Positions 57,301-64,000 of a stretch of DNA of 64,000 nucleotides are shown one piece after another. The position numbers and the translations under genes are program-made. Numbering within the stretch: the stretch's first letter is position 1; every line of letters begins with the position of its first letter. The DNA is from a virus, in IMG/VR virus record IMGVR_UViG_3300042321_002788, positions 1 through 64,000 of that record. One strand, 5' to 3'. The notes under the pieces are model-generated. The model was not told the DNA's origin. It saw only the letters and a program-made list of their open reading frames with translations, and made no database searches.

Positions 57301-60300
57301 AACGAGAGAATTGCTACTTTAAGGCAATTACCCTTTGGGGGGCCAGCCGCTTCCTATCGGGATGCCTTATCAGAAGTTCGCAACCAAGAGAGATTGTTAG
57401 GAGAGGCTTATCGTCGATTAGAAAGTGCGTCAGACGACCCTAATGTGATTCAGCAAGAGGTTGATAATACCCGATTAGCCCTAGAACAAGCCCGCGCTAA
57501 CCTATTACAGCAACAAACATCACTACAAGACTATTACCGCAACCTTGACCGTCAGATAATCGACTTTAATCGTCAGATTAAAGATTACAGGAGACAGATT
57601 GAAGACGCTCAACTGTCAGCTTTTAGAGAAAATCGTTCCCTATCTGAAAGTTACACTGATTTAGTCAGGGAACTCGATAAGAACCTCTTAAATGCCCAAA
57701 ATCAGCTACTGGATGCGACCGATAGAATCAGGGTACAGCAAGTTAAAAATCGGTTATTGATACCCGGTACAAGCGACGCTGGCAAAGAATTAGGTGACAT
57801 TTTCCTAGAATTTGTGCAGGGACAAGCTGATATTGCTAGTCGCGGACGCACCTTCCAATCCCGAACCGAGGAGATAGAAACTTCCTATATCTCTACTCTA
57901 AGAAATATCCGTAACTTACAAGAGCAACAGCAAGAGGCTGAAAGAAACCGACTAAAAACGATTGAGGATATTAAACGGACTCAGGAAGACCTCAATCGTA
58001 CTCTAGCTGATTTAATCCGACAAACCAATAAAGAATTAGGCTTTATTCCCCAATCAATCAAGGATATTGTCACAAATCTTAATACACTTCCAGAACCAAT
58101 TAAATTAATCAATTCTGAGTTAGTGGCTATTCCCCCAAATATTAAGACTTCTGGAGAAGACTTAATAAAAAGTATAGAAGAAACTGCGGAGGGAATTAGA
58201 AAAGCTAAGGAAGGTTTGATACTACCAGCACCTAATAATTTCACCCCTGCTCCTGTGTGGAATGGGGGAGGGTTTTTACCACCGCCACCGCCACAGTCGT
58301 CTTCAATTCCCAAAGGGTTAACACCACGCGGTCAAGAATTATCTCAGCATTTAAACAATCCTCGCGTCAAAGCCTTTCTTGATGTTATTGCTTACGCAGA
58401 AGGTACTGCCAAGATGCCAAATCAGGGATATAACACCCTTTTTGGCCATGGACAATTTAGTTCTTTTGCAGACCATCCACGCCAAAGAATTCCGTTTGGA
58501 TCAACCAGTTCATCGGCATCTGGAAGATACCAGATCATGGATTTTACATGGAATGAAGAAAAAGCAAAATTAGGATTAAAAGATTTTTCTCCTGTCTCTC
58601 AAGATTTAGTCGCATTAAGCCGTATTCTAATGAGAGGTGGATTGGACGAGCTTCTTAAGGGAGATATTCGTGGGGCAATTAACGCAACCCGCAAAGAATG
58701 GGCATCTTTCCCAGGGGCTAATTACCCAGGGCAAGGTATGAAACGGATGGAAGACCTGTTAAAGGTTTACGATCAGTCTTTGCGAAAATACCAACCAAAT
58801 GCCCCTCGTACTCAATCCGAACTAGACGCACTGCGATATGACGGCAATCCTGCTAACAGTGGAGCATCAAACCGTATTCGACAAATCAGAAGAAATCAAG
58901 GCGGTTCACCCACTCTATCAACTTCCACTCCTAACCCTTCTCCATCGGTTCAGCAACAAATCACCAACAGATTACCAAAAAATATTCAATCTGTTTTAGT
59001 TCAAGAAGTTGGCGGAAAAACTGTATATTCTAAAAACGCTCAAACACCCCCAGCGTCACCAGCTAGTACAATTAAAGTCATTATTGCTGATTTGATTGCC
59101 AAAGAAATAACAAGCGGAAAACTTTCCTTAAAAGATGCTATCGCCATAAAATTGCCTTTGGTTGATCCACACGGACAATTAAAAGCCAATCAAGTTAAAA
59201 CAGTTGAACAGCTAGTACAGTTAATGCTAGAAAAGTCAGATAATACGGCAACTAATGTTTTAATTGATCGGCTAGGTGGGCTAACCAAAGCTACAGAATT
59301 AGCCAGAAAAGAAGGTTATAAAAACACTACTATTTCTAGGTATTTAAATATACCAGGCAGTGGAACTCCAAACATTTCAACAGCACAAGACGTAACGTTA
59401 GCTATGCAGTCTTTAATTAAAAATCAAAATCCTGCAAGTCAATTAGCTGAACAATCTCTGAGACAAACAAGAAATTTTAAGTATAATAATGAAATCGGCG
59501 GAAAAATTGGAAATAACTCTAAAGTTATTGGTAACGTTGGACTGGTAAACATTAATGGGAAAGAATATATTGTAACTGCTTATGCAAACATTAACGGCAA
59601 TCAACTAAATAATCGAAAAATAATAACTAATGCTACTAATGCAATTAGCCAATCCATTAAAGACTCCACCTCTAACCCTTCTCCTGCCCGTGTTTTAACA
59701 AAAGAAGAAACAAAAGAAGGAAAAGGCGGTCCAGAATTTAGTAGTCCTCCACCTATAGCCCAATTACCGGCTCTACCTAATCAAAACCGAGATAATTTCT
59801 GGGATGCCGATTTACCACCGGTTCTCAAAGAAAATCCGATTAACTTCCAGAGTCCTAATTTACCTCCCGTTCCCAATCTTCCTACGGGTAATCTTGGCGC
59901 ATCGGCTGATCAAATTCGCAACGCTGAAACAGCCAACCAAAACGCTGAGGAGTTTTCAAGACGGCTAGAAGAGCAACAAAATCTAAACAATGCTCTTGAC
60001 AGATCAATGAAATTTAGACGGCAGCAAGAGGAAGATGCCCGTGCATTAGAACGCACTTTAAGAGATGCTTCCGAGAATGTCGCTGATTTGACTATCAACT
60101 CTAAAGGGTATCTGACAGTACAAGAAGAAATTAATAAGAGTGCTACAGAAGTCTCTCGACAATATCGCTCTCAGATTGAATCACTAGAAGACCAGCGACG
60201 GACTTTACTTTTAAATGCTGAGGCTCAACAAAAATACAGCGACGCGATAAAAGAAATCTTAGGAGAATTTCAAAGAAAAGGTATAGCTCTCCCCCCTGAA

Positions 60301-61566
60301 TTTCTCAAGAAAATGACAGATAGTATTGATGCTTTAGCTAAAAACGCTGAATTAGCTAAAGAACAGGTAACAATTCTTGATCAAGCAATTGAACAATTAG
60401 GCAGAAATCAGGGAGTAGCTACCTTAGAAGCATCATTTAGAAAAACCAGAGATACAGTCAGGAGTATTCGTGATCGGTTAAATGATTTAACTATCCAAAG
60501 AATGCAACTAGAATTTCAGTCTGGTTTTGGATTATTTGATAATTCTGCTATCCTTGCCGAACGTATTAGCCTACAAAAAGAAAAAGAGGAACTAGAGGAT
60601 TATTTAGAACCGTACAAAGACTTGCCACAGTACGCTGAATATGTGGCTAATATTCGCTCGGAATGGGAAAAACTTACAGAATTAAGATTAGAACGAGCGG
60701 AGTTAGACGCTTCCCCAAATCGTGGCGCAGCTGAAAGCTTTTTCTCTGACATTAGAGAAGGAAAAGGAATAGGATCAGCTTTTAGTAGTCTTGGATTAAA
60801 TATTATGACAAAATTTGTTGAGGGTATTACCAAGCCTGCTATTGATGCTCTAACTTCTGCTATCGATGGATTTACAAAGCCAATTACTCAAGCTTTTGAA
60901 TCGCTATTTAATGCAATCATCGGGCCAGTAGGCAATTTCTTCACTAACGCTCTAAACAGTATCTTTAAACCAGCAGGTAACATCTTTTCTTCTATTTTTG
61001 GTGGCGGTGGCGGAGGTGGCTTATTTAATGGACTACTTAGCGGAATAACAGGGATTTTTAGTGGAGGACTTGGGGGACTTGGTTCGATTGGATCACTTGG
61101 TAGTGTAGGAGCCTCTAGCTTTGCTTCTGCTCCGGCTTCTGCCTTTTCTCTAGGTACAGGATTCAGCCTATTTAGTGATGGTGGGAAAGTTGGAGATGCT
61201 AATGTTCCGATAGAGAAAAATATCATTTCAGCTTTTCAGCGCGAACGAGCAATGTCGGGAGGCCGAAAACCTCGATTAATCGTAGCCAATGAAGATGAAT
61301 TAATTCTCAACCCTAAAGAAACAGAAGCCTATCTAGACTACAGAAATAATGCTCCTATTAAGAACTATGCTAATGGAGGATTTGTCGGGGGTAAGCCTAA
61401 TTACTCCACAACCTCAAATAACAATAGCTCTAATCAGTCTTTGGTAATTAATAACACCAATAACGTGACTGTAGAATCACGGAATGATATGGGTTATAGT
61501 TTGAATCAATTGAAAGAACGGGAAAATACACAAAATGAACGAACTAAAAAACGATTCTTTGGGTAA
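51385..61566 (+). CDS. Tape measure protein with lysozyme and beta-lactamase-like domains
   Basis: A 3393-residue protein; ATG 51385 follows AGGGGAGAAAAG. N-terminal SLGTLEIGLGLNTAQYDSG and a TMP_2-like region (residues 1300-1440: MERLETVLNFSTGN, MEELNSQLGEAMPGAL) mark it as tape measure, followed by membrane-prone helices (1510-1580). Residues 2316-2468 match lambda gpR-type lysozyme (AFLDVIAYAEGT, SASGRYQIMDFTW). Residues 2530-2765 match a serine beta-lactamase/DD-peptidase fold: S2561-T-I-K, S2618-D-N, K2707-I-G. The rest is coiled coil with a Gly-rich end and KRFFG terminus. At about 0.15 nm per residue the tail would be up to 500 nm. It overlaps the NlpC/P60 gene by 32 bases. Confidence 0.9.
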   Translation: MSLSLGTLEIGLGLNTAQYDSGIKSAKDQLSSLEDHAQKITRDIEWSLKQSIPKLTIVPVVDHRPLHGLNKHLSEKEKHIDRVSKKVIRIKVDDSELQEIANKTVIVQASVQSKGSSQKYSNEIKQKVEVSIKNANLELLTEIKAVTKEIKEVVKSVSRLKPTAIGTISNSLIQGIGFNLTKSFSQGFEQSFTKKTGFNFESAGQKTGNITASSVQFVQPVLNKLVDTLQIKIDKITGRDKPIGERILTASETFQKIQTKIGVSNNNPYTQKSIDNSIASFQNMLSVLGSGEFSKFPEASQKAITSLTELLNLISSENDLGELTKDLADLLKITIAFSGKDFLQIIKQSHSLLKTQKALEGSSAEFIGALKQAVSEQKIIEQGFRLIARENHKSFFVNDEGKYIGTDNVGGRVIGFTATPKQSMPGVGQDIYEIAFSLDSQFSSLGDAAQLTKKEVIQLKNSVSEFFNKFVSNTNEAILTASPENADQKGKRRGSIYQRFGFVPEGEGNRLVAQISSRKIVEPNLKFNLKQNEQVTQISKQIEQRLTTTLGTFDNLFQHSISQAIQYAKSIIVGSELIQQDLEQLQKEAQNAEYDDSPAIQSQNKINQNLKNLQARIKQSKRLQNDPILRDFSKIDITNIDTLVPKEQLAKIALKITKITENVPKEIVKKLLERVAQFQPEEIIDPTLLGSIISSLTKDIQTQLTGVTPQLKMFGSGVNSNYLNLLPEKKRESFLKKQTEYEQALIKYEQTNNPEAKIPTPPQLSKIDKQTIAKNLRIEDVQREVSYVIQNANTLRKASQDAIDRVNNLLAKVPKNERFGHPLASLKGNLTQLKESAENVNPIYDLKKLGVNKEILDAIDVKSQVIPEMTDTGSSIVSGLVQGLNSKLAELETVSIDIASIPLEITKQINKIQSPSKEFEKVGKNIVEGEIKGIKSKEKDLQATMAIIAKNMIENRYLATKNPVNIDPFFPHQIEAYQKQSSNTFIGDIQLGQEKIQGVSYQSQSISQVNQKAINQRLALEAENEANRKATNKALTEASKYTAKIRELSEKDAERTRKHKAEKEAWAKLWTNHEAQKKASTQQLVPVIASTETLGNNKIKTEKTEEELPLYTPSSIVEKKVQVLKESGQSTNKIEKMLAESAKKSEELFLKEMTKRSAKKAEEIYAKTIKEFKQKALPPAINLGSIPDPWTEASTGGADGQPPKPPINRPVASSDPEPEPNKQVKSASKIIQNIDNPTQLQKIGKAFEAIKNQLNNLPEPIKRVLLGARTLLSAFAGFQILQQAGVFFRQFTTDSFQAALNMERLETVLNFSTGNAESSLAKLKIQADRLGISFLSSAKNYQQFSASVINTPLEFQKDKIFEGITLGLATRGASSQQQDRALLAITQIASKGRVSMEELNSQLGEAMPGALQIAARSMGLTSQEFIKLVESGSILAEDLLPKLATQINLESAGGLSVIDDTAFAQVARVQNQIELLRISLGESLLNASKLGLPLITKGLEILTKNGQSLATVLTSIGVVSAGGFIMVLKNIGLIDLGLKALGVTAASTRGAISQIGVGLLKGLGWTALIYGVMEAFKELYQYINAGSEESKRSLKSTQESLQELRRLLEKPLPTPKASTVITDSATAIQRFKNNRERDKSLEFTAGGLIDTTQILRLSTDTFSDTKIIEFTGKLDTLRQKAKDLKIDEIIASGDADVKKATSVRQEIAKVNQEIQALTEKYFPQIGLIVNEIASTEERITAIKKVLDDPGSSNSQKDNASIQLEIAEVQLRKLKESQEKYNEAVKENLVNYQRLTEQINKVARALSNIEFVSSGRTILSETDIKRQVLSGNLKPFEIDLTVREQSLSIVKDQFNSLNGLLATKEKELQNTLTDQINQRITELMPELNGIDFRTALQQGSVSPEAIGDRLQQLGDQAPFELNQVLETAKQQASIRRQTLTIDKSIVDTELEIANARRERARNARQASIVGANVNERIATLRQLPFGGPAASYRDALSEVRNQERLLGEAYRRLESASDDPNVIQQEVDNTRLALEQARANLLQQQTSLQDYYRNLDRQIIDFNRQIKDYRRQIEDAQLSAFRENRSLSESYTDLVRELDKNLLNAQNQLLDATDRIRVQQVKNRLLIPGTSDAGKELGDIFLEFVQGQADIASRGRTFQSRTEEIETSYISTLRNIRNLQEQQQEAERNRLKTIEDIKRTQEDLNRTLADLIRQTNKELGFIPQSIKDIVTNLNTLPEPIKLINSELVAIPPNIKTSGEDLIKSIEETAEGIRKAKEGLILPAPNNFTPAPVWNGGGFLPPPPPQSSSIPKGLTPRGQELSQHLNNPRVKAFLDVIAYAEGTAKMPNQGYNTLFGHGQFSSFADHPRQRIPFGSTSSSASGRYQIMDFTWNEEKAKLGLKDFSPVSQDLVALSRILMRGGLDELLKGDIRGAINATRKEWASFPGANYPGQGMKRMEDLLKVYDQSLRKYQPNAPRTQSELDALRYDGNPANSGASNRIRQIRRNQGGSPTLSTSTPNPSPSVQQQITNRLPKNIQSVLVQEVGGKTVYSKNAQTPPASPASTIKVIIADLIAKEITSGKLSLKDAIAIKLPLVDPHGQLKANQVKTVEQLVQLMLEKSDNTATNVLIDRLGGLTKATELARKEGYKNTTISRYLNIPGSGTPNISTAQDVTLAMQSLIKNQNPASQLAEQSLRQTRNFKYNNEIGGKIGNNSKVIGNVGLVNINGKEYIVTAYANINGNQLNNRKIITNATNAISQSIKDSTSNPSPARVLTKEETKEGKGGPEFSSPPPIAQLPALPNQNRDNFWDADLPPVLKENPINFQSPNLPPVPNLPTGNLGASADQIRNAETANQNAEEFSRRLEEQQNLNNALDRSMKFRRQQEEDARALERTLRDASENVADLTINSKGYLTVQEEINKSATEVSRQYRSQIESLEDQRRTLLLNAEAQQKYSDAIKEILGEFQRKGIALPPEFLKKMTDSIDALAKNAELAKEQVTILDQAIEQLGRNQGVATLEASFRKTRDTVRSIRDRLNDLTIQRMQLEFQSGFGLFDNSAILAERISLQKEKEELEDYLEPYKDLPQYAEYVANIRSEWEKLTELRLERAELDASPNRGAAESFFSDIREGKGIGSAFSSLGLNIMTKFVEGITKPAIDALTSAIDGFTKPITQAFESLFNAIIGPVGNFFTNALNSIFKPAGNIFSSIFGGGGGGGLFNGLLSGITGIFSGGLGGLGSIGSLGSVGASSFASAPASAFSLGTGFSLFSDGGKVGDANVPIEKNIISAFQRERAMSGGRKPRLIVANEDELILNPKETEAYLDYRNNAPIKNYANGGFVGGKPNYSTTSNNNSSNQSLVINNTNNVTVESRNDMGYSLNQLKERENTQNERTKKRFFG

Positions 61567-61966
61567 TCAAATTGTTACCGAAGCTCTTGAATGGCTCGGT
61601 ACTCCTTGGTTTCATGGTCAATCGCTTAAAGGGATTGGAACCGATTGTGTAGGATTTATTGCTGGCGTAGGGATTGAAGTCGGATTCTTGCCCCATGATT
61701 TCATTATTGAAAACTATGAACGGATTCCCCGGAATAACTTCTTAGTCAAATTTCTTGATCGGTTACTAGATAGAGTTGAAGGTGATTTGTGTAAAGGAGA
61801 TATTTTGATGTTTCGTAAGTCAGGAGTAAATGGTCATGTGGGGATTTATCTGGGAGATAGTGAGTACATTCACGCTGACTCAATAAATGGCGTGATGAGG
61901 ACTTATATTCATGAATACCCGCCTGTACTAATTTATCGAGTACCTACTTTAGGAGTGGTAAAATAA
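61535..61966 (+). CDS. NlpC/P60 peptidase, tail-tip
   Basis: A 143-residue cysteine peptidase. TDCVGFIAGVG (Cys38), GHVGIYLGD (His101) and YIHADS (His113) are the NlpC/P60 catalytic residues. These tail-tip enzymes cut peptide stems of peptidoglycan during DNA entry. The start overlaps the tape measure end by 32 bases, and the order TMP then NlpC/P60 is usual in gene-transfer-agent-like tails. Confidence 0.85.
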   Translation: MNELKNDSLGNQIVTEALEWLGTPWFHGQSLKGIGTDCVGFIAGVGIEVGFLPHDFIIENYERIPRNNFLVKFLDRLLDRVEGDLCKGDILMFRKSGVNGHVGIYLGDSEYIHADSINGVMRTYIHEYPPVLIYRVPTLGVVK

Positions 61967-62001
61967 TAGAAAGCTACCTTTATCCCTTTGCCCCAAACAG
62001 A

Positions 62002-62682
62002 ATGACAACGACATTTAGAATAGTACAACAATTTTTAGACTCTGGCGATAGTGATAAAGCTAGAGAAGAAATTGATAGAGCTTTCCGCAATCTGAGAAAG
62101 GTAGATAGTCATGTTAGAGAGTTTGCCGCTCTGTTGGCACTGGGATCGATCGAAGCTTTAGAAATCGGCTTAGGAGTATTGGGACGTAAGCTTCTACAGA
62201 ATGACAGCGAGATTAATAATGAGGTTATTTGGTTATTTATTGCGTCAATTTTATCTCGCAATAGTATTCCCTCTGATAGTCCATCTAGAATCAGCCTACT
62301 TGTTCTTACCGCTTCTGTCAATAGTTGGGAATTACCAATTTTTGCGCTTCTTGCCCCTGCCCTCGACGCTTTTTTTAAAGTTAGTCTTGCGGACGGAACC
62401 CCTTTAATTGCCGAACAAACTCTTGATTTTTTGACCACTTGGGGAAGAATTTATGCTAAAGCACCTCATGTCAAAACACAGCTTCAAGAACTTCAATCTC
62501 TTAGTAATAATCTATTAGAGCAAGTAGATGACTCAGAGTTAAAAGCTGAATGGTCAGAGGGAATTAATATATTTTTTGAAGAAGCCAGTACAGCCAAATA
62601 TTCCGATAGTAATGTTTTTTCTGATAGTGGAGAATTGATTAAAAAAATTTATTCGTTTTTGGATCGTGAAAAGTTAGAATAA
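62002..62682 (+). CDS. Unknown helical protein after NlpC/P60
   Basis: A 226-residue, almost entirely helical protein, Leu/Ala/Ser rich (HVREFAALLALGSIEALEIGLG), resembling helical-repeat proteins. Acidic C-terminus. No family is recognised. It may be a tail chaperone or accessory protein. ATG at 62002 has AACAGAATG context and no strong ribosome binding site. Confidence 0.5.
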   Translation: MTTTFRIVQQFLDSGDSDKAREEIDRAFRNLRKVDSHVREFAALLALGSIEALEIGLGVLGRKLLQNDSEINNEVIWLFIASILSRNSIPSDSPSRISLLVLTASVNSWELPIFALLAPALDAFFKVSLADGTPLIAEQTLDFLTTWGRIYAKAPHVKTQLQELQSLSNNLLEQVDDSELKAEWSEGINIFFEEASTAKYSDSNVFSDSGELIKKIYSFLDREKLE

Positions 62683-62708
62683 GTTTACACAATAGAGGAG
62701 GATTGATT

Positions 62709-62930
62709 ATGTCCTGGTTAGATAGATTAAAACAAGAGAAAACGGAGCTTAAAGAAAGGCTGACTGCCTTAAACAAGGCGTTGGAATCGTCACATGAAAG
62801 CATTTCATTAGAGCAACTAGCTCTTTTGGAACAGCAATCAGAGGCAATGCAAACGTATTTAGATATTTTGGTAAAGCGTTTATCGTTAATAGAAAGCGCC
62901 AATTCAAAAATGAAGTGCATCAATGTCTGA
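62709..62930 (+). CDS. Small coiled-coil protein
   Basis: A 73-residue helical protein (MSWLDRLKQEKTELKERLTALNKALES, quoted in part) with a strong GAGGAGGATTG ribosome binding site. It is the last plus-strand gene before the convergent host-specificity gene. The 117 bases between hold a small CCTC/GAGG hairpin only. Confidence 0.55.
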   Translation: MSWLDRLKQEKTELKERLTALNKALESSHESISLEQLALLEQQSEAMQTYLDILVKRLSLIESANSKMKCINV

Positions 62931-63047
62931 TGATAATTCATAGAATACCTCAAAAGAGGTTCGATAGTCAAGACATTTTCGAGGACGATGATTAATTAAT
63001 TCTACAGCTTTTTGAATTGGCGTAGTCCCTAATGGTCTTGATTCCAG

Positions 63048-64000
63048 TCAAATAATCGTTGCCAGTGATTCTTTAAAAGGCACTGGATAGCTTGAATTTT
63101 GAAAAACTCGTACTGTGTAAGCCGATTGGACTGACCCCCAATCGGCTATTTGTTGTGCCTCTGTGTAAACGACGCTTCGGGCTGACAATACTGACCATTC
63201 TCGTTTTATTGTGTCCCCATCGTAAATTCTGACTACATAGCTGTCCAACTCTCCTGCTGCGTAAGCAATATCAATATAGTCGATCCAACGACCATCTAAC
63301 CGCGTCCGTCGATACCAAGTAATAATTAAATCGTTGTTATCTTTTTCCCCTCTTACAGCACAAGGGAAAGGCTTTAATCCTTCTAAGGTGATTGTGTGAG
63401 AGACTTCCTCCTCTATATCAGTTTCAAGTAATCCATTAGGGACTACTTTTAATAAATATTCTCGATTAATATCAGAAAGATTTAAGGGGTATCGAACTAA
63501 ATAATTAGTCAGTAACACGAATTTTTCTCCTATTATATGCCTAGAGATAGCCGGTTCAGTTCCTTTGACTCCACGAATTGTATATGAAATATCAAAGGTT
63601 AGGGGATTGTTGGACACAATAGCAGCATTTTTAAAAGCTATAATTTCTCCAGTAGAAAACCAACCTAATTGTTTGCCTGATAGAAATGTTTCAAGAGTAA
63701 CTGGCTCTAATTGCCCTGAATTCATGCTTACTCGTATCCAATTTGAATCGTCAATAAAACTAGGAGAAGCGTTGTTAAAATTTGGGGAGAAGCTTAATAC
63801 AGTACCAGTTACGCTGTTGGCAACATTGCCAATAGCAAAATCATAGCTTAATCCGTTGTCATCAGAATAAAATAATGCTCCTCTGTTAAAACTAGAGTTA
63901 CCTTCAATCGCCACATAAATTCCCATGTCTGCATCTCGGCTACTAACTATTGGGCATTCAATAGGAATAGCGTTAGCGCGTCCGTAGGGACGAGGAATGT
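63048..64000 (-). CDS. Tail-tip / host-specificity protein (5' end outside window)
   Basis: The C-terminal part of a minus-strand gene; the frame is open to the edge (IPRPYGRANAIPIECPIV before the internal Met at 63926). Features of the gene-transfer-agent gp15/host-specificity (TIM-barrel tail-tip) family: a GWFSTGEIIAFKNAAIV segment, YTIRGVKGTEPAISRHIIGEKFVLLT, and ITWYRRTRLDGRWID followed by YVVRIYDGD, a fibronectin-like beta domain. It is convergent with the tail operon, an inverted orientation compared with most relatives. Confidence 0.75.
   Translation of the reverse strand, partial: IPRPYGRANAIPIECPIVSSRDADMGIYVAIEGNSSFNRGALFYSDDNGLSYDFAIGNVANSVTGTVLSFSPNFNNASPSFIDDSNWIRVSMNSGQLEPVTLETFLSGKQLGWFSTGEIIAFKNAAIVSNNPLTFDISYTIRGVKGTEPAISRHIIGEKFVLLTNYLVRYPLNLSDINREYLLKVVPNGLLETDIEEEVSHTITLEGLKPFPCAVRGEKDNNDLIITWYRRTRLDGRWIDYIDIAYAAGELDSYVVRIYDGDTIKREWSVLSARSVVYTEAQQIADWGSVQSAYTVRVFQNSSYPVPFKESLATII

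Overview
The window looks like a large piece (64 kb, open at both ends) of the genome of a tailed phage, or a phage-like element, that infects a cyanobacterium. It is AT-rich and densely packed. The case for a siphovirus: terminase, portal, MuF-like protein, prohead protease, scaffold-fused capsid protein, head-tail and tail-completion proteins, a tail-tube candidate, a frameshifted tail chaperone, a 3393-residue tape measure protein, an NlpC/P60 peptidase and DUF2460/DUF2163-type tail-tip proteins are present, and no sheath gene is seen. The case for a cyanobacterial host: a clear nblA gene, a thymidylate synthase of the cyanobacterial two-domain type, a wall-binding domain of the cyanobacterial kind in two lysins, a formylglycine-generating-enzyme-like gene of the type diversified by cyanobacterial retroelements, and many copies of an AGTTATC heptamer repeat. 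No integrase, DNA polymerase, helicase or reverse transcriptase is visible.

Layout. 0-5.3 kb: tail-tip proteins with a recent tandem duplication, then a holin candidate and GH19 endolysin. 5.6-14.4 kb: portal, DNA methyltransferase, head assembly, capsid, connectors and a RusA-like resolvase. 14.4-22.7 kb: host takeover and nucleotide synthesis: small proteins, nblA, thymidylate synthase, nrdA, nrdB. 22.8-26.5 kb (minus strand): tail-fibre and lectin-like genes. 26.5-28 kb: a noncoding array of hairpin repeats and a regulator-like gene. 28-33.4 kb: PadR, Xre, LuxR and HigA-type regulators, a tRNA with anticodon CAT, a second lysin and unknown small genes. 33.4-37 kb (minus): terminase, with an intein inside the Walker A loop of the large subunit. 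37-48.2 kb: mostly unknown genes, a structured inverted-repeat element (38.8 kb), a second regulator plus hairpin array in mirror orientation (39.3-40.8 kb), four copies of one promoter-operator element, and the retroelement-type variable gene (46.1 kb). 48.3-62 kb: tail module. 63-64 kb (minus): tail-tip/host-specificity protein cut by the window edge.

How it fits together. NblA would dismantle phycobilisomes. Ribonucleotide reductase and thymidylate synthase would turn recycled material into dNTPs. Terminase and portal would package DNA. Lysis would use the holin candidate, the GH19 lysin and perhaps a YkuD-like enzyme. The tape measure carries its own lysozyme domain and, unusually, a serine beta-lactamase/DD-peptidase-like domain, which suggests peptidoglycan processing during DNA entry. 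Most standout items here are sequence-visible: the NNC-codon variable region, the class 3 intein signature, the A AAA AAC frameshift site, and two families of structured repeats that I cannot match to a known element.
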